Shown: positions 20,672-33,400 of the stretch, piece by piece
Layout of the letters: every line of letters begins with the position of its first letter
How positions within the stretch are numbered: position 1 is the first letter of the stretch
Assembly: GCA_011033025.1 (NCBI GenBank)
Contig: WFMF01000083.1
Coordinates: forward strand, 62,001 to 126,000
DNA from: Beroe forskalii
Taxonomy: Eukaryota; Ctenophora; Nuda; Beroida; Beroidae
Reading direction: 5' to 3'
DNA length: 64,000 bases
Notes under the pieces: model-generated
The model's database searches: none
What the model was told of the DNA's origin: nothing
What the model saw: the letters and a program-made list of their open reading frames with translations, nothing else
Translations under genes and position numbers: made by a program

Positions 20672-23600
20672 TATTAATTTTTCGCATCATTTTCAAATGG
20701 TATCTCATTTTGTTTCTGATTTTTATCACACGTCTTTTTAAAATGGTACCCCATTTGCCTTCACTCCTTTCTGTAATGGTACCCTCTTATAGTGTCTTTT
20801 TATAGTGTCTGATTTTTCACAAGTTTTTAAAATGGTACCATTTTTATCTCTGATTTTGCACGCCTTTCTCAAATGGTACCTTTTTGCTCCAGATTTTTAA
20901 CACACTTTTTTGAAATTGTAACAATTTTATATATGTGATTTTTTGCACCTTCTTGAAATGGTGCCATGTTCTCTGAGTTTTCACGCCTTTCTGAAATGGT
21001 ACCATTTTTGTTGTCTTAGTTTGGTAATTCTTTCAGACTGTATGAATGGTTGCCTATCTAGACTAATTTCTGGTGTCGATAGGGATTTAATTTTGGTGGG
21101 TTTGATTTGAACCCCCAAGTGGATTTAAAAAATTTCCAATAAGGGATTTAATTTGAGGGAGCTCCCCCCCCCCCCAATACAAACCTACATACTTAAAACA
21201 CTGGAAAACGTGAATAAAATACCAACTAGTGCTAGTTGCTGAGGGAGTACAATACAAACTGTTTTTCAGCCCATAATATGTAAGATGTCAACAATTTATT
21301 CCAATTTCGCTCTAAATGAGCAACATTGACTCTATAAATAATTTTCATGCATAATCAGATGGTTTGAACTTTTCAAAAATCAAACAGGGTCCTTCCGCGG
21401 TCCTTCACTACGCCTCCAACACAAAGAGATACGTTTTATTCGTGCCTTGACGGTAGAGTCTGTTGTGTATTCACCGTACTGACCATGTTACAACCATTCT
21501 TGGAATTCTTAACATCTGATCTGCGATATTGGACCTTTGAAAGGAACACTCACAAGGTTGGTGAAACATCATATAATTTGTTACATTTGCCGTAAGATGG
21601 ATATTTAATTCTTATGACTATGAGCTTATGGAGTGAGTAGTTAGTTTGTTTCAATATTGTTCCAAATGAGTGATATGAAATCTATGAATTATTTACATAG
21701 CATAACCAGATCGTTTTAACTTTTCAATAATCAAACAGGGCTCCGAGTTCCTTCCCTATGCCTCCAACACAAAGCGATACGACGCACTCATGCTTTGATG
21801 GTACAGATCATGATCTGTTGCGTATTCACCGTGCAGACCATGCAACAACTATTCATGGAATGCTTGCCTTCTGGGATCTGCGATACGATATCACTATCAG
21901 ACGTCTGGAAGGAACACTCAAAAGGTTGGTGAAACATCTATAATTTCAAAATGGCAGAAGAATTTCAAAATTTGAGATGAAAATCTTATCTCCGTGAGAA
22001 ATATTTTTGTTAGACCCTCGAACTTCTGGGGGCTGCGCCCCCAGACCCCCGCTGCCCTTTTGTTGGACTGCCTGCTCGCTGTGATGCTTCAATTACTTGC
22101 TATTTTCAAGGAATATCAGCTTAACATATGTGTTTGAAGTTTTCTGGGCTTGATTTCGTCCATGATTCCCTGACAAGGATAAAAAGAAAAAATCTGTTGT
22201 TTAATTACCATTCAGTCAAAATGAACTAAATATTTTGTCTGACTTGCTGTTTTAGCACATTTCAGGCTTGATTTCGTGCCATGATTTTTGGATAATTTCC
22301 TTTTATGTTTTGGATAAAAATGAAATGGATTTGTTAGAAACTTCTTTAAACAGAAAATATTGTTTTGATTCAGTCCCAAATTTTGATGATTTTTGGCAAC
22401 TAAATTTTTTAAAAATTCATCTGACTTGCTGAACAAATTTGGAAAGTTTCAGGATGATTCTTTCATAGATTTTTTTTACATTCTTTAATCTTGATCATTA
22501 AATTTACAAAGGCAAATTCCGGATGATTTTTAAATTTTTCATTCCGTAAAAGTTTTTTAATGGATGCATCATTTCTTAGCCAAAACTCCAACATATGTGT
22601 TTGAAGTATGTTTTTAAATTGTGTTGTCAATATTCCTGAGGCTTGATTTCGTACCATGATTCCCCGACAAGGATAAAAAGCGAACTTCATTCTTTAATTA
22701 CCATTCAGTCAAAATGAACTAAATTTTTTGTCTGACTTGCTGTGCCAGCCACATTTCATAGTTTACATTCTTTAATCTTGTCATTAAATTTATAATTTCG
22801 GCTGATTCTTTGTAAACAATTCAATGGACATATCTTAGAAACATTTTCGAAGTTTTTGGTGGGGGGTTGGTCGAATTTTTGAAATTCAGGGGTGGGATGC
22901 CCAAAGGGGGGTATGAGGATTTAGAAAATTCAGCCCGTTTGGCAAGCGGGACCCAGGATGAAGCTATGATAAATATCCCTCGCAAGGTTTTTGGATTTCA
23001 AAAACATTTTTTATCATCTTGATACATAGGCGTTAGCATGAGGAACGGAGTAGCGGACTTTTCCCCCTCAGGACATTTCATTTTGTAATATGTGACCACC
23101 GTTAGGCAAAGGTTAGGGCCTGGGTTAGAACTGACGTATTTATCTCTATCTCTGCTGGCCCTAGCCTATGACTCTACTCTAGCCCTAAACATAACCCTAT
23201 CCCAGACCCTAACCATTGCGTATATTGTTGACTGTTGAAATATCATGTGGTAAAATGTCGTGAGGTGAAATGTCCGACGTCCGTTCCCCAGCGTAGGTTT
23301 AGACTGGGACATACCGGCCTCGTGTCTTGCACTAAGTCCCTGATCACCCCCGCCCCCATTTTAACGAATAATAACAAACATTTTTCAGATGCCGATTTCC
23401 GCGTAGTCATCAGTTTTGGGAATGTGAACATTGATGGGTACAACCTTGCACCACTGGAATACGGATATCCTTGCCACCCGGCCACGTCACACTTCCCCTC
23501 TGAGAAAATTTTAGATGAAAGCCGTCCAACGCCATGCCCTCTTCTTACAATGATTGGTATCTACCTATCAGGCATCAGAAATCTCAAGGTTGGCCAAAAA

Positions 23601-26600
23601 TATGAAATTTGGTATATTTGAGAATTGACTATTGGGATGTATCTGTTAGAAAATAAAGGTAACCGCTGATGATTTACAGTTGAGAATCTCATCGATCCTT
23701 CTGTTTCTGTATAATTTACTTATTCATATCATTTACTTACTCATATTTATTTATTCATATTATAATGAATTTGTACTTTAGAAGCGTAAGACGAACACGC
23801 AAACAATATAAATGCCTGTTAGAGCAGGCATTCATATAAAATTTGAATGTCGACTGCTCAGCTGGAGACATTTAAATGATTAAAGTGCGAGGCGAAGCGA
23901 AGCTGAGCCGAGTGCTCTAAATCGTTTCAGTGCGAGTTTGAGCCTCTAAAAGTTCAAAGTACTTATATAGTAGTCTCACGACATGTTTAGTTAGAGCGAT
24001 TAATTCAAGACAGTAAAATTTGTGCTGGGTAGCTCAAAATATCATCCCAAATGGCAAAGTTTCATCAATAAACTTCAAAGTTATTAAGATTTACTTTTGT
24101 CAACTTTCGAGCCATCTGATATAAATTCGTCTATATTTAAGTATTTAGTACTAATTGGCGTTCGGTAATCGTGCTTTTATTGAAAAATAAATTCATATAT
24201 ACTAGAGTCTAGAGTAGTTAGTTATAAATAGAGTTGGAGTTTTTCGATAAATTTTGGGATGGTTTAGAACTAGATCACACATTTTTGCGATAAAAATTTG
24301 AAATACCGGGTGTCGTAAAAAAGTGTACAAAAGTGGAGCTCTATAACCAGTTTTTCAGTAACAGGACAGTTTACCCGCGACAGTTTACCCTGCGACAGTT
24401 TACCCCGGATCGCATGATTCTCGGCTGGGAGAAAAAAATGTGATCCGATGTATCACCATGCAGCTTTTCAATGCCTCATTTTGCAATAACTATAAGCTTG
24501 TGCTTGGATGGGATAGAGTCACGGTATCAGTAAACAAGGATATGACGAATTCATAGTATAACTATATGTATATCAGCCTGTTGGATCGAAAGTATCAGTG
24601 AGAAAAGGAGGCCCAAGCTTGTCCAATGTCCATGAAGGATATCAGATAGTGCGGATTCATTGCTTGGCGGTGTGTCCTCAACAACGAACACACAAGAGAA
24701 GAAGGGCATCAACTGCTCCTCTACAGCTGTGACAGCTGGCTCCACTTCCTCATCCTCCCTTGACTATGCCCCACCTTCCCAACTGTTCCAAAGTTGCAGC
24801 CCTCAAGATCCTTGGAAAAACGAAAACAATTGCTGTGGGAAATCCTGCTGCCCCTCCCGTCGATTATTATCATTTCCTAAACCAAACTTCTAAACCTCTT
24901 TTGCACATAAGATTTTACTCAAGTGCAAATGATTAGATCCGGGCGGTAAACTGTCGCGGGGTAACATTTCGCGGGGTAAACTATCGCCAACCCAGTTTTT
25001 TACCCATAACTCCGTTTGTGGGACTCAAAAATGTTAGCCACTCCATGGTCATATTGGTCTGATGTTGCCCGTAATATCCTGAAATTTTTATCAAGATTGC
25101 TCAAAAAACCTCTGAGGTATGCGCCTTTTTTGTATCGCAGAAAGTGTAAATCACGCACAATGTAGGGGCACATATGCAAGCTTGCATAGTTTCACAACTC
25201 CAAATATGGGATAAATACCATTACCATTACCTACCTAAGTACACGTTTGTTAACTATACATTTTATAGTTTTCTATCTGCCGATTTGAGTGTAAGGTTGC
25301 GTGTATACAGTATACACTTTTTTTGCGTTACAAAAAAGAGCATATATCAGAGGTTTTTCTAGCTATCTCGATAAAACTTTCAGGATAATACGGGCAACAT
25401 CTGACCAATATGGCCATGGAGTGGCTAACATTTTCGGGTCCCAGAAACGGAATTGTGGTAAGAAACAAATTTTTGTTAACTCAGACATTTTTGAGCTTGA
25501 TACTTAGATAGACAGTTCTAATTTTTTTCGGATAAACTTATCATCCATACATATGACTATTCCCAAAATTTCATTAAGAATCTCCAAACAGAACAAAAGT
25601 TTTAAAGCTCTTCTTTTGTGCACTATTTTGACTATATCTCCGCTTCTGAAATTCAAAAATGTTAGCTACTCCATAATAATGTTCTTCACATGCTGCCCGT
25701 AATATCCTGAAAGTTTGATTAAGATTGCTTAAAAAACGGCGGAGTTATGTGCTTTTTTGTAATTAATGTAAATAAGCACCGTGATTATTACCATATAAGG
25801 TAATGTGTGCTTGTTATGTACACGATTTTAGGGTGTGAAACTGTTCGACTACTATAATAAGTATATGTAAGTATGAACTTATTGATAAGACGTGAAAATA
25901 ACACTTTAGTGTTATTTGAGATTTTTGCACTAATCGACTAATCGATAAATCATGTATCCGAATGCACCGTGAAATGGGACAAAACTGCAAACACATCTTT
26001 TTGACTAGCAGAATTTCCGTAAAGTATATAGAAAGCACTCTTTTTCAGCATTTAGCAGTCACCTAATTATAGGTGAGACGCATAGGATTTTCAGAAAACT
26101 TGATAGTACCGTGCATCGTGTTGACCTTTCATAAAGTCAATTGCCAAAAATTTAATCGAAAGCTCATTCTATGCCAATTTCATGGACTCATGGTGGCAGT
26201 TCAATTTTCGCAACTTCGTCCTATGCATCTCTACTATTATGACTTAGTGATATGTAAGGCCTTCGGCCAAGGAAATGTTTGATGTGGGAAATGACACAAA
26301 AAACTGGGTGTGGTGTGCAATATACAAGTACAACATCAACGCAGATTTTTGTGAATTATTACGTTATATATGGGCGTCGACTCTTTGAACTTTTTAAGTG
26401 AGACTGCTGCCATTTCAGTCTGCTTCAGAGGAAACTATTGAATTGCATCCCGGCCATTTCAGCCCCCGATTGAATCGGAGTTTACCTACCATATTATTGC
26501 TGAAGCAACCATGCCCTAATATGTATGATTTATGCATCCTTAAACTTTAAGTTAAAGTTAAATATAGCGTTATCGCCCAATCCTCAGTCTAATATTTAGG

Positions 26601-26655
26601 ATTGGATTCAGGCCTTTTACTTGTTATAGGTACAATTTTGATGGACGCCGATTTG
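20672..26655 (+). repeat. Segmental duplication, copy B
   Basis: This is the direct duplicate of 1-11640 without the foldback and the 10914-11355 insertions. It follows a region with two runs of ten or more G (about 20505 and 20630). B has about 455 bp extra at 22140-22600, which is a diverged tandem copy of the adjacent TTAATTACCATTCAGTCAAA sequence. It keeps the single AACAAAAG site (25592-25599) into which the foldback went in A. Confidence 0.93.
24356..24991. mobile_element. Mutator-like non-autonomous element, copy B (internally deleted)
   Basis: The same 9-bp CCAGTTTTT duplication flanks it (24347-24355 and 24992-25000), with the same GTTTACCC/GCGACAG termini as 3376-4149. It lacks about 145 interior bases. 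The shared site shows that insertion preceded the A/B duplication. Confidence 0.75.
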
Positions 26656-27305
26656 TCACCCGTACCGGTTTGTCATACCTTGTTTGATATACCTCATACC
26701 TTGTGCTCTTGTACTTCATGTATCCGACAGACGACTGAAGTAAGGACACTTGTAATATCAATAACACTTCTATAGAGACATATTGCGACGGTACTGGTGG
26801 AAAATCGGTGTTCAACAAAAATTCAATTTCAATACGTCCTGAGGCGTTTCTAAAGCTGCATTTTGATCAATACTTTTATATTTGGGTTGCATATTTCCCT
26901 GCTATTGCTAGTAGTAGTTGTTTCCTCCTTTTAAGTGTTGGCTTCATGAGATTCAACCGCTTTTATCACTCAGCTCATGATGCAACCTATGGCAATTTAA
27001 GTCCAAGGGACCTAGTATCATATTGTTGGAGCGTGGAGATTGGTCTATAATACTATAACATTGTTCTCAGAATTCTGTTGTGTTATTATTCAGTTGTCTT
27101 TTATATTTGCGTAACCAATTAATTAATAATTATATTTTACTTTTAGTGAATTCATATGATATGATACGTGTCGACTGTAATCAATTATCCTTAATCTTGA
27201 GCAATTTTGATGCATATTGGCATTTAATTGTCTATACCTTCAAGTACAACGTACGGCGCGGGCTGTAATCCGCGCACGCGAGTTCCTATTCTTAACCCAT
27301 GCGCG
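25921..27305 (+). repeat. Segment repeated inverted at the right end of the window
   Basis: The reverse complement of this stretch runs from 64000 back to 62604 with very few differences, including a short in-frame-length insertion near 62995. The shared segment ends in CGCGCACGCGAGTTCCTATT. Stretches open for 60-80 codons within it lack a plausible start or recognisable domain. Confidence 0.93.
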
Positions 27306-27475
27306 TTATTTATAACAGTTATTTATTTATCACAGTAATTTATTTATCATATTATTTTATTTGACACTGTTGATCATTTATCACCTAATTAACTGTTTAT
27401 GAATGATTTTTTACGATGTTTAATGGGCACCTGAGTTGAATGGTGTGTACGAATGTTATCAATGTTATTTATATA

Positions 27476-27690
27476 CTAGCAGGCCCGTTGGGCCTGCAAA
27501 CACACAGCTCACTCGGCGCTGCTACGCAGCACCTCGTTCGCAAGTTTTAAACACTGCCATTCGAATGGATTGGATACTTTTTACCGCATCAAAAGCTTCC
27601 AATTTGGTCAAAAGTTATGCGCAAAAATAAAATATTCAAAAAAATTTTATGAAGGAGCAGAGTGGAAAATAGATCGAATTCGTCGGTTAT
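27476..27690 (+). repeat. Dispersed repeat with ACTAGCAGGCCC head and ATGAAGGAGCA motif
   Basis: It begins ACTAGCAGGCCCGTTGGGCC and contains CTCGGCGCTGCTACGCAGCA, shared with 10914-10965. Its right part holds TTTTATGAAGGAGCAGAG, then GAATTCG. The same TTTTATGAAGGAGCA word recurs at about 43372 and 56815. Probably a degenerate retroposon or MITE; the class is unknown. Confidence 0.5.
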
Positions 27691-30445
27691 TCTTAGACGT
27701 GCTAAACCATGTGAGTTTTGTTCCAGCACCCGTTTTGATTGTAAGATGATGTTAATTTTGACAACTGATTATCATACTGACACTGACATTGAATAATTTT
27801 GTTTTTTCACAGGCCAGGAACTGTCCTCGTAATCTGCTTCACCTACATTCGACTCGATTGAATTGTACATGACACCTTGTAACCTTAACGGTTAATTTTA
27901 CAATTGCAGTTACTACTGTTTTCACTAACTAAACTTTGATTATCGACCAACCTCTGCCACACTGAAAGCAATCCAACTGCAATATCCTCCGTTCTTCAAG
28001 TTATACCCATTCCCATCTTGAGATCTTAAATTTGAGAAACGTCAAAAAATCTCAAAAGCTACAGCAAAAGCATTAAACAGTAGTAGCGTAATAGAAAGCT
28101 CTCGCAGATAGAACTAATTGTAATCTGCACGTGCACCAAAATTGGTTCCCATAGCAACAGCACCAATATGCACCACTTCGCCTTCGTTTTCTCTTGATAT
28201 TTACTTGGCAAGCTCAAATTTAAAATGTGCGCCCGCACATACATAATTCACGTGCTCTTACGAAATTATATATAAGATTTGAAGTGATTGATCATTTCAG
28301 TGAAACACAAGAATTCTCAAATATGAAATCAAACCCATACACTTTGCACCACTATTCAACTGTCAGTTTCGAGGAACTCCACAAAGTGTGACACAACATT
28401 CTGAGATTATGATAGTGTGGCGATATATGGAAATGTGAAAACCATTCAAAAGGATGTTAAAACTTTAAAAGCATCACACAGTCAATGTGTAAATTGTGAT
28501 GGTAAAATACCATTACCCTTTTATTATTTTCATTTATTTATTACAGCCCAGCAATTTGGAAAAGTGAGCTACCCAAGGTTAGGTTGGGTTGTTCAATATA
28601 TGTTGTGTTATGTTAAAAGATTCATGATTAGGTTGGTACATTTAATATACGTTGTGTTGTAGGTTTAAAAGATTTATGATTTGAATATATTTTAACCCTG
28701 AATTTCTGGAGGAAACCATCTCTCAATATGAAGGATTGGATCATGATAAATGCCATTCACATTTTCTCAAAGTTAAACCTGGATCCATCAACTGATCCTC
28801 TACTTCTCTTAATTTCCTGATGCTTGGATAAAAACATAGACCAATGAGCAATGTTGATGGTGCTATACCTGGGTCCCGGTGGTAAAAAGTAGCCTATCCT
28901 GGTATCCTAGTTGGGCAACAACTCTTGGTCAACAATGCAACAAATTCAAAAAAAATCTCCATGATTTATCTAGCAAATCTGCTCCGTATTATATTCATTC
29001 ATAGCACATCACTTGACATTTGAGTACTGGAGCTGGGAGCAGTGGCTCTCTCCAGCAGCCTTCCTCTCAACCCTTATATAAAAATACACATCACATAATA
29101 TCCTTCGTAATAATTTATCATCCGTATAATTGCCTACACTGGTACAGCGTACTCAATATTTGTGACTCAATCAACTTCCTTGCCACTCAAGTCCCACTTC
29201 ACGTTGCATGGAATTTATTTGTTACTTTAACGTTAGGTTGCACAACCTCCTACTTCCACTCAGGATAGGTATCCTAGAGCAGGATAGCTATCCTGAGAAG
29301 TAAATTGACTTATTGGCAACCACCTCGTACAACATCAAAGAAAATGAAAGCTAGATCACACATTACCCATGATCCGTGTTTCAAAGTGAGGAGAGAGGGA
29401 CTATGGAAATCGAATTAATGTGCAGTACTGGATGGAAAGCATTTACAAAACATAGAGGCAGGCAGACGTAAACTTTTAATCATGACGTGATAATGTTTAC
29501 CTAACCACTGTCCAGTGTCCCATGATTATTTGTTAAATTATGATTAGTTGGCAAAAAGTAAGAACCACACAAAATTTAATTGCCATCCACAATTCCACAC
29601 ACTGAAGTGTCATAGCCCATTATATGTTGTGCTGTAGCAGCATTAAAATTCATATAACTAGGCTCATTCGCCCATCACAGCCATGCAACCAAGTTGTTTT
29701 GCCCAAAACCAGTATTGGCAACCATCCAATGATGGTTGCCAATTCCTATATAAATTCCTATATAAATAAAATTCCTATATAAATAAATATGCTCATTGCA
29801 ATTCCTTTGAACCTTATCTCAACAATCTTAATGGAGTTATTAACCAAAACATGAATATTTGTAATAGCTGCTGACTTGTGCCCTCTTTTTAGGAAGTTAG
29901 GAAATTGCCACCCCAAACCCTCATATTACCCCTTTTTGGGACAATTTGCTTTCCTTTCTGACCTTCAGAGAAATATATGATGGATCAATACCTAAGAATG
30001 TAATTATATACTTATTTGGCTGTCTTCAAAAAACTAAAAAAGGACAGTCTGGGATTGATTCTTGTAATATACCTAAAAAGGTTGACAACCTTTTCCTCAA
30101 GGAAAGGTGAACTGAATTTGCCCTCCCTTAGATAGGATTTGCCCTCCTTTTGATGTCAAAAATTGCCATTTGTCCACTGCTATGATATTCCTTGGCCACA
30201 CTCAACTTAAAATCTATTTACAGCACTTTTCCTATGTGGGAAAGTTGCTAGGTTAGTCTATCATGCCAAAAACTTAGGGGAACAGCCAACATTTCTTGGT
30301 GTAGTAGTTGCCATTGAAAAATCATTAATTGAATTGTGTGCTATTTCAACTTTTTACTATTTATTTTTATTTTAATATCTTGTTTTCTTCAGATATCTTG
30401 TTTTCTTCACTTATATGTATGTTCTAGATGATGAACTGACTCAAG
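27691..30445. other. No gene seen
   Basis: AT-rich DNA upstream of the PET-LIM gene. Small inverted words CAGGATAG.TATCCTAG.GCAGGATAGCTATCCTG lie at 29260-29300. 28110-28225 resembles 17415-17608 (CTGCACGTGCA, then TCTTGATATTT.CTTGGCAAGC). No exon is supported, though promoter or 5' untranslated sequence of the downstream gene may lie near its right end. Confidence 0.5.
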
Positions 30446-33400
30446 ATGCTGACAACTGCTGACAAACCTCTACCAGTGAGTTCAATATTAAATGTTTCTT
30501 TGTATTCAATGGGAAATCCATATTTTGATTCTATATTCATAATAGTGAGAGTCAACAACTATTTATTCTTATGTTTCTGGTCCTTTCATTATTTTATGAA
30601 AATGATCTTACTGACCAAATATTGATACTAAGATTTTAAAAATTCGCCTTGGAAGCACCTCCAAATAATTCACTTCAATCTACTTCTAATCTTATCCTCA
30701 CACAGCTGCTACATAAATATGTATGTCTTTCCATGCACAAGAAAATATGCCCTTAAACTCATGCTATCTATAATCATATAGCTCTGCTTCTAAGTTCTAG
30801 AGCTCCCACAATGTTTCTGTGAACATACAGTTGCTCTCTTACATGTCAGTTTAAGAAAATAGGATCGTACTACTGGTTATGGTATAATGCTTGCCAAGCA
30901 ATCAGCAATATTGTGTACACTTAATCCACTCTGTAGCTGGTACTACAGCAGGTCATGCGAGTAATTTTATTGACAAAGTCCCTTCCACTGACTGTCACTC
31001 TGTTGGGAGGTACTGCTGCTTGGTCAGCTTAAATCTGGAAATTGTCAAAAAAATGATGTATGTATATTGTACATTGTACAATGTACAGTGCCTATAATGT
31101 TTCTTCAATGCACGATATATAATGTATATTTGTATGTACCATGTGTTTGTGTATGATTTCAGTACAGTACTGCTTATATTTTCACCTCTAAATCTCCTGT
31201 TGCAGGTTCTCCTCCATGAGACAGATGCAGGGTTGCCGTGTTTGGTGTGTGAAGAGGACTGTCCCGGCTTGGAGATACACTTCTGGAGGTACGTACTCTT
31301 GTTTGATGTAATGTATTACAATATTAATTCAAAACTTACCAGGATTTTAAAGAAATTCAGACAAACTCTGTTGTCATAGTTTTATGTTTGTCTTATACAG
31401 TTGCCCCATTTTATAACCGATAATTTGAGGGATTGTGTCACTGACTGAAAGATGTTGAGAGAGTGGGGCAGAGTGAGAGTCTTATTCTTATTTTCATCAT
31501 TATTCCTTTTGCGGTCAAAACCGTTTATACCTACCGCAACTGATGTCAAATGTTGTAAAATGGCAATGGTTGGTTTATTACAGCACAATGTTCCGAAAAC
31601 CCTCGCCAAGTGAGTTAAACACGGGCAGTGAGTTAAACACGGGCAGCCTCATTGTTAATTGAGTTATTGCACTGATAAATGCATGCAATCCGGATGATAA
31701 ACCCTTTATTTAACTATTTGCCTTTATGATCCTACTCAGCATATAATCTTATGATATTTTACTATTTTAGGGGGTATTTTAATAGCAATTGAACTTCTAC
31801 TACCGAATCAAGTCATCGGATTAATAAATAAAATCCCTGGACAATTCCTTTTACACTTTTACACGCAAAATATGCTTATATTTTAGATAGGGTGGTAACG
31901 CTGAGCAGTGTTCTCAATTTATATGTTATAACACACATAATATTAAGATTACATATTAGTAATATTATGTTTCTTGCGTATGAATGTCTGCTCATAGCAA
32001 GCAGGGAGTGTTACATCTTACGGTGACATACATAGGGTGTAAACTGAGTGTATAGTGTGCAGTGTAAAGTATACATTTCACACAGTGTACACTGTACACT
32101 GTGGGTAGTTTTCATACACTGTGTGGACTTGGCACACTGCGCTCTGTGAAATTCAGCGTGTAACTTAGGTCTATCTACTGTAGTTAGAATCTCGTAAACC
32201 ACACAATGAACTCAATTACATATTCTATCAGCTTTTAACATCTGCTGTGCTTCTTACACCAGGCAGGTATGTAAATCACACACTCAAACATACATTGCGC
32301 AAACATACAGCTCACATTCTACACACACAAACAAAGAAACAATTACAGGTACACTCACACAAACAATCACAGGCAAAAAGCGTGACACAAACCCATTACC
32401 CACATCCGGAAATACTGGGGTAGAAAAATATTCACAATTTCCCGTACGGACATATTTTATACCCTTGCACCTTACATGGAGACTCGACAGATTACGGGTG
32501 TAACACTACTGTACTGTGGTTTGTAGATTAAAACATGTTTTCAAAGTAACTGTGGGAAGTGACCGCTTAGGTCCACACTATAAAACGCATACGGCACTGC
32601 ATCGTGCCCTATTGTCCATCTAACGGCAAGTACTCATGAACTGAATGTATTGAATTACAGTTAATTGTACACGTGTGATAAGGAATTGTTTCAGTTTTAC
32701 GTACAGACTTTTGTGATAGCTGGTCAAGGACACAATTCAAAATCATATTACAAAACTTTAACTGCATTATTTAAAATGAAATATTGTTATAGAGCATATG
32801 TTTTCTAGTACTACAAAAATACAAAATTGCTGTTTTACGATGTCCTAATGCGATTTCATATATTATTGTAATTTGATTTTAATGTAACTTATGGAGAATT
32901 TATCATGATGTAAGAGCCATTTCTCATTTTTCAGAATTTACATTCAAGACAAATTGTTATATACTGCTCCGTCACCATGTTATTAAGATTCATCATCTTT
33001 AACAAAGAAACGTTTCAAGATAAATCCTTGACTAAACCATTAGATTCAATTGGTGGGGATTTTACTTAGAGCATGCACTGGACATTAAAATTGGCGATAG
33101 AGTCATAGCTGTGAGTGTGCCCACACAAAAAACATTTTACCTGATGAACTACTGTTTTCTTCTTTTTTCCTTTGGGGCAAGGCAGCTTTTGAAATGCAAT
33201 TGAAGAGGTACAAACATTGTTACATTGGTTAACTTATTTTAACTTCTGTGCTTGTAGCCAAACCTTATTATCATGTTAAGTTAACATCTTGTGTGCATAA
33301 CATCGAGAGAGCGTGACAACACATTTTCGATGTCACAGAATCATCCGTGTTTTGTGCCATGACATCACCTCAATAAAATAGCTCACATTGAAGGCCGTAC

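Noticed and set aside
26808-27050. Hydrophobic 80-residue frame, repeated in copy C at 62857-63105
   Set aside because: It begins with GTG, not ATG, has no recognisable domain or splice borders, and its conservation is explained by recent duplication.
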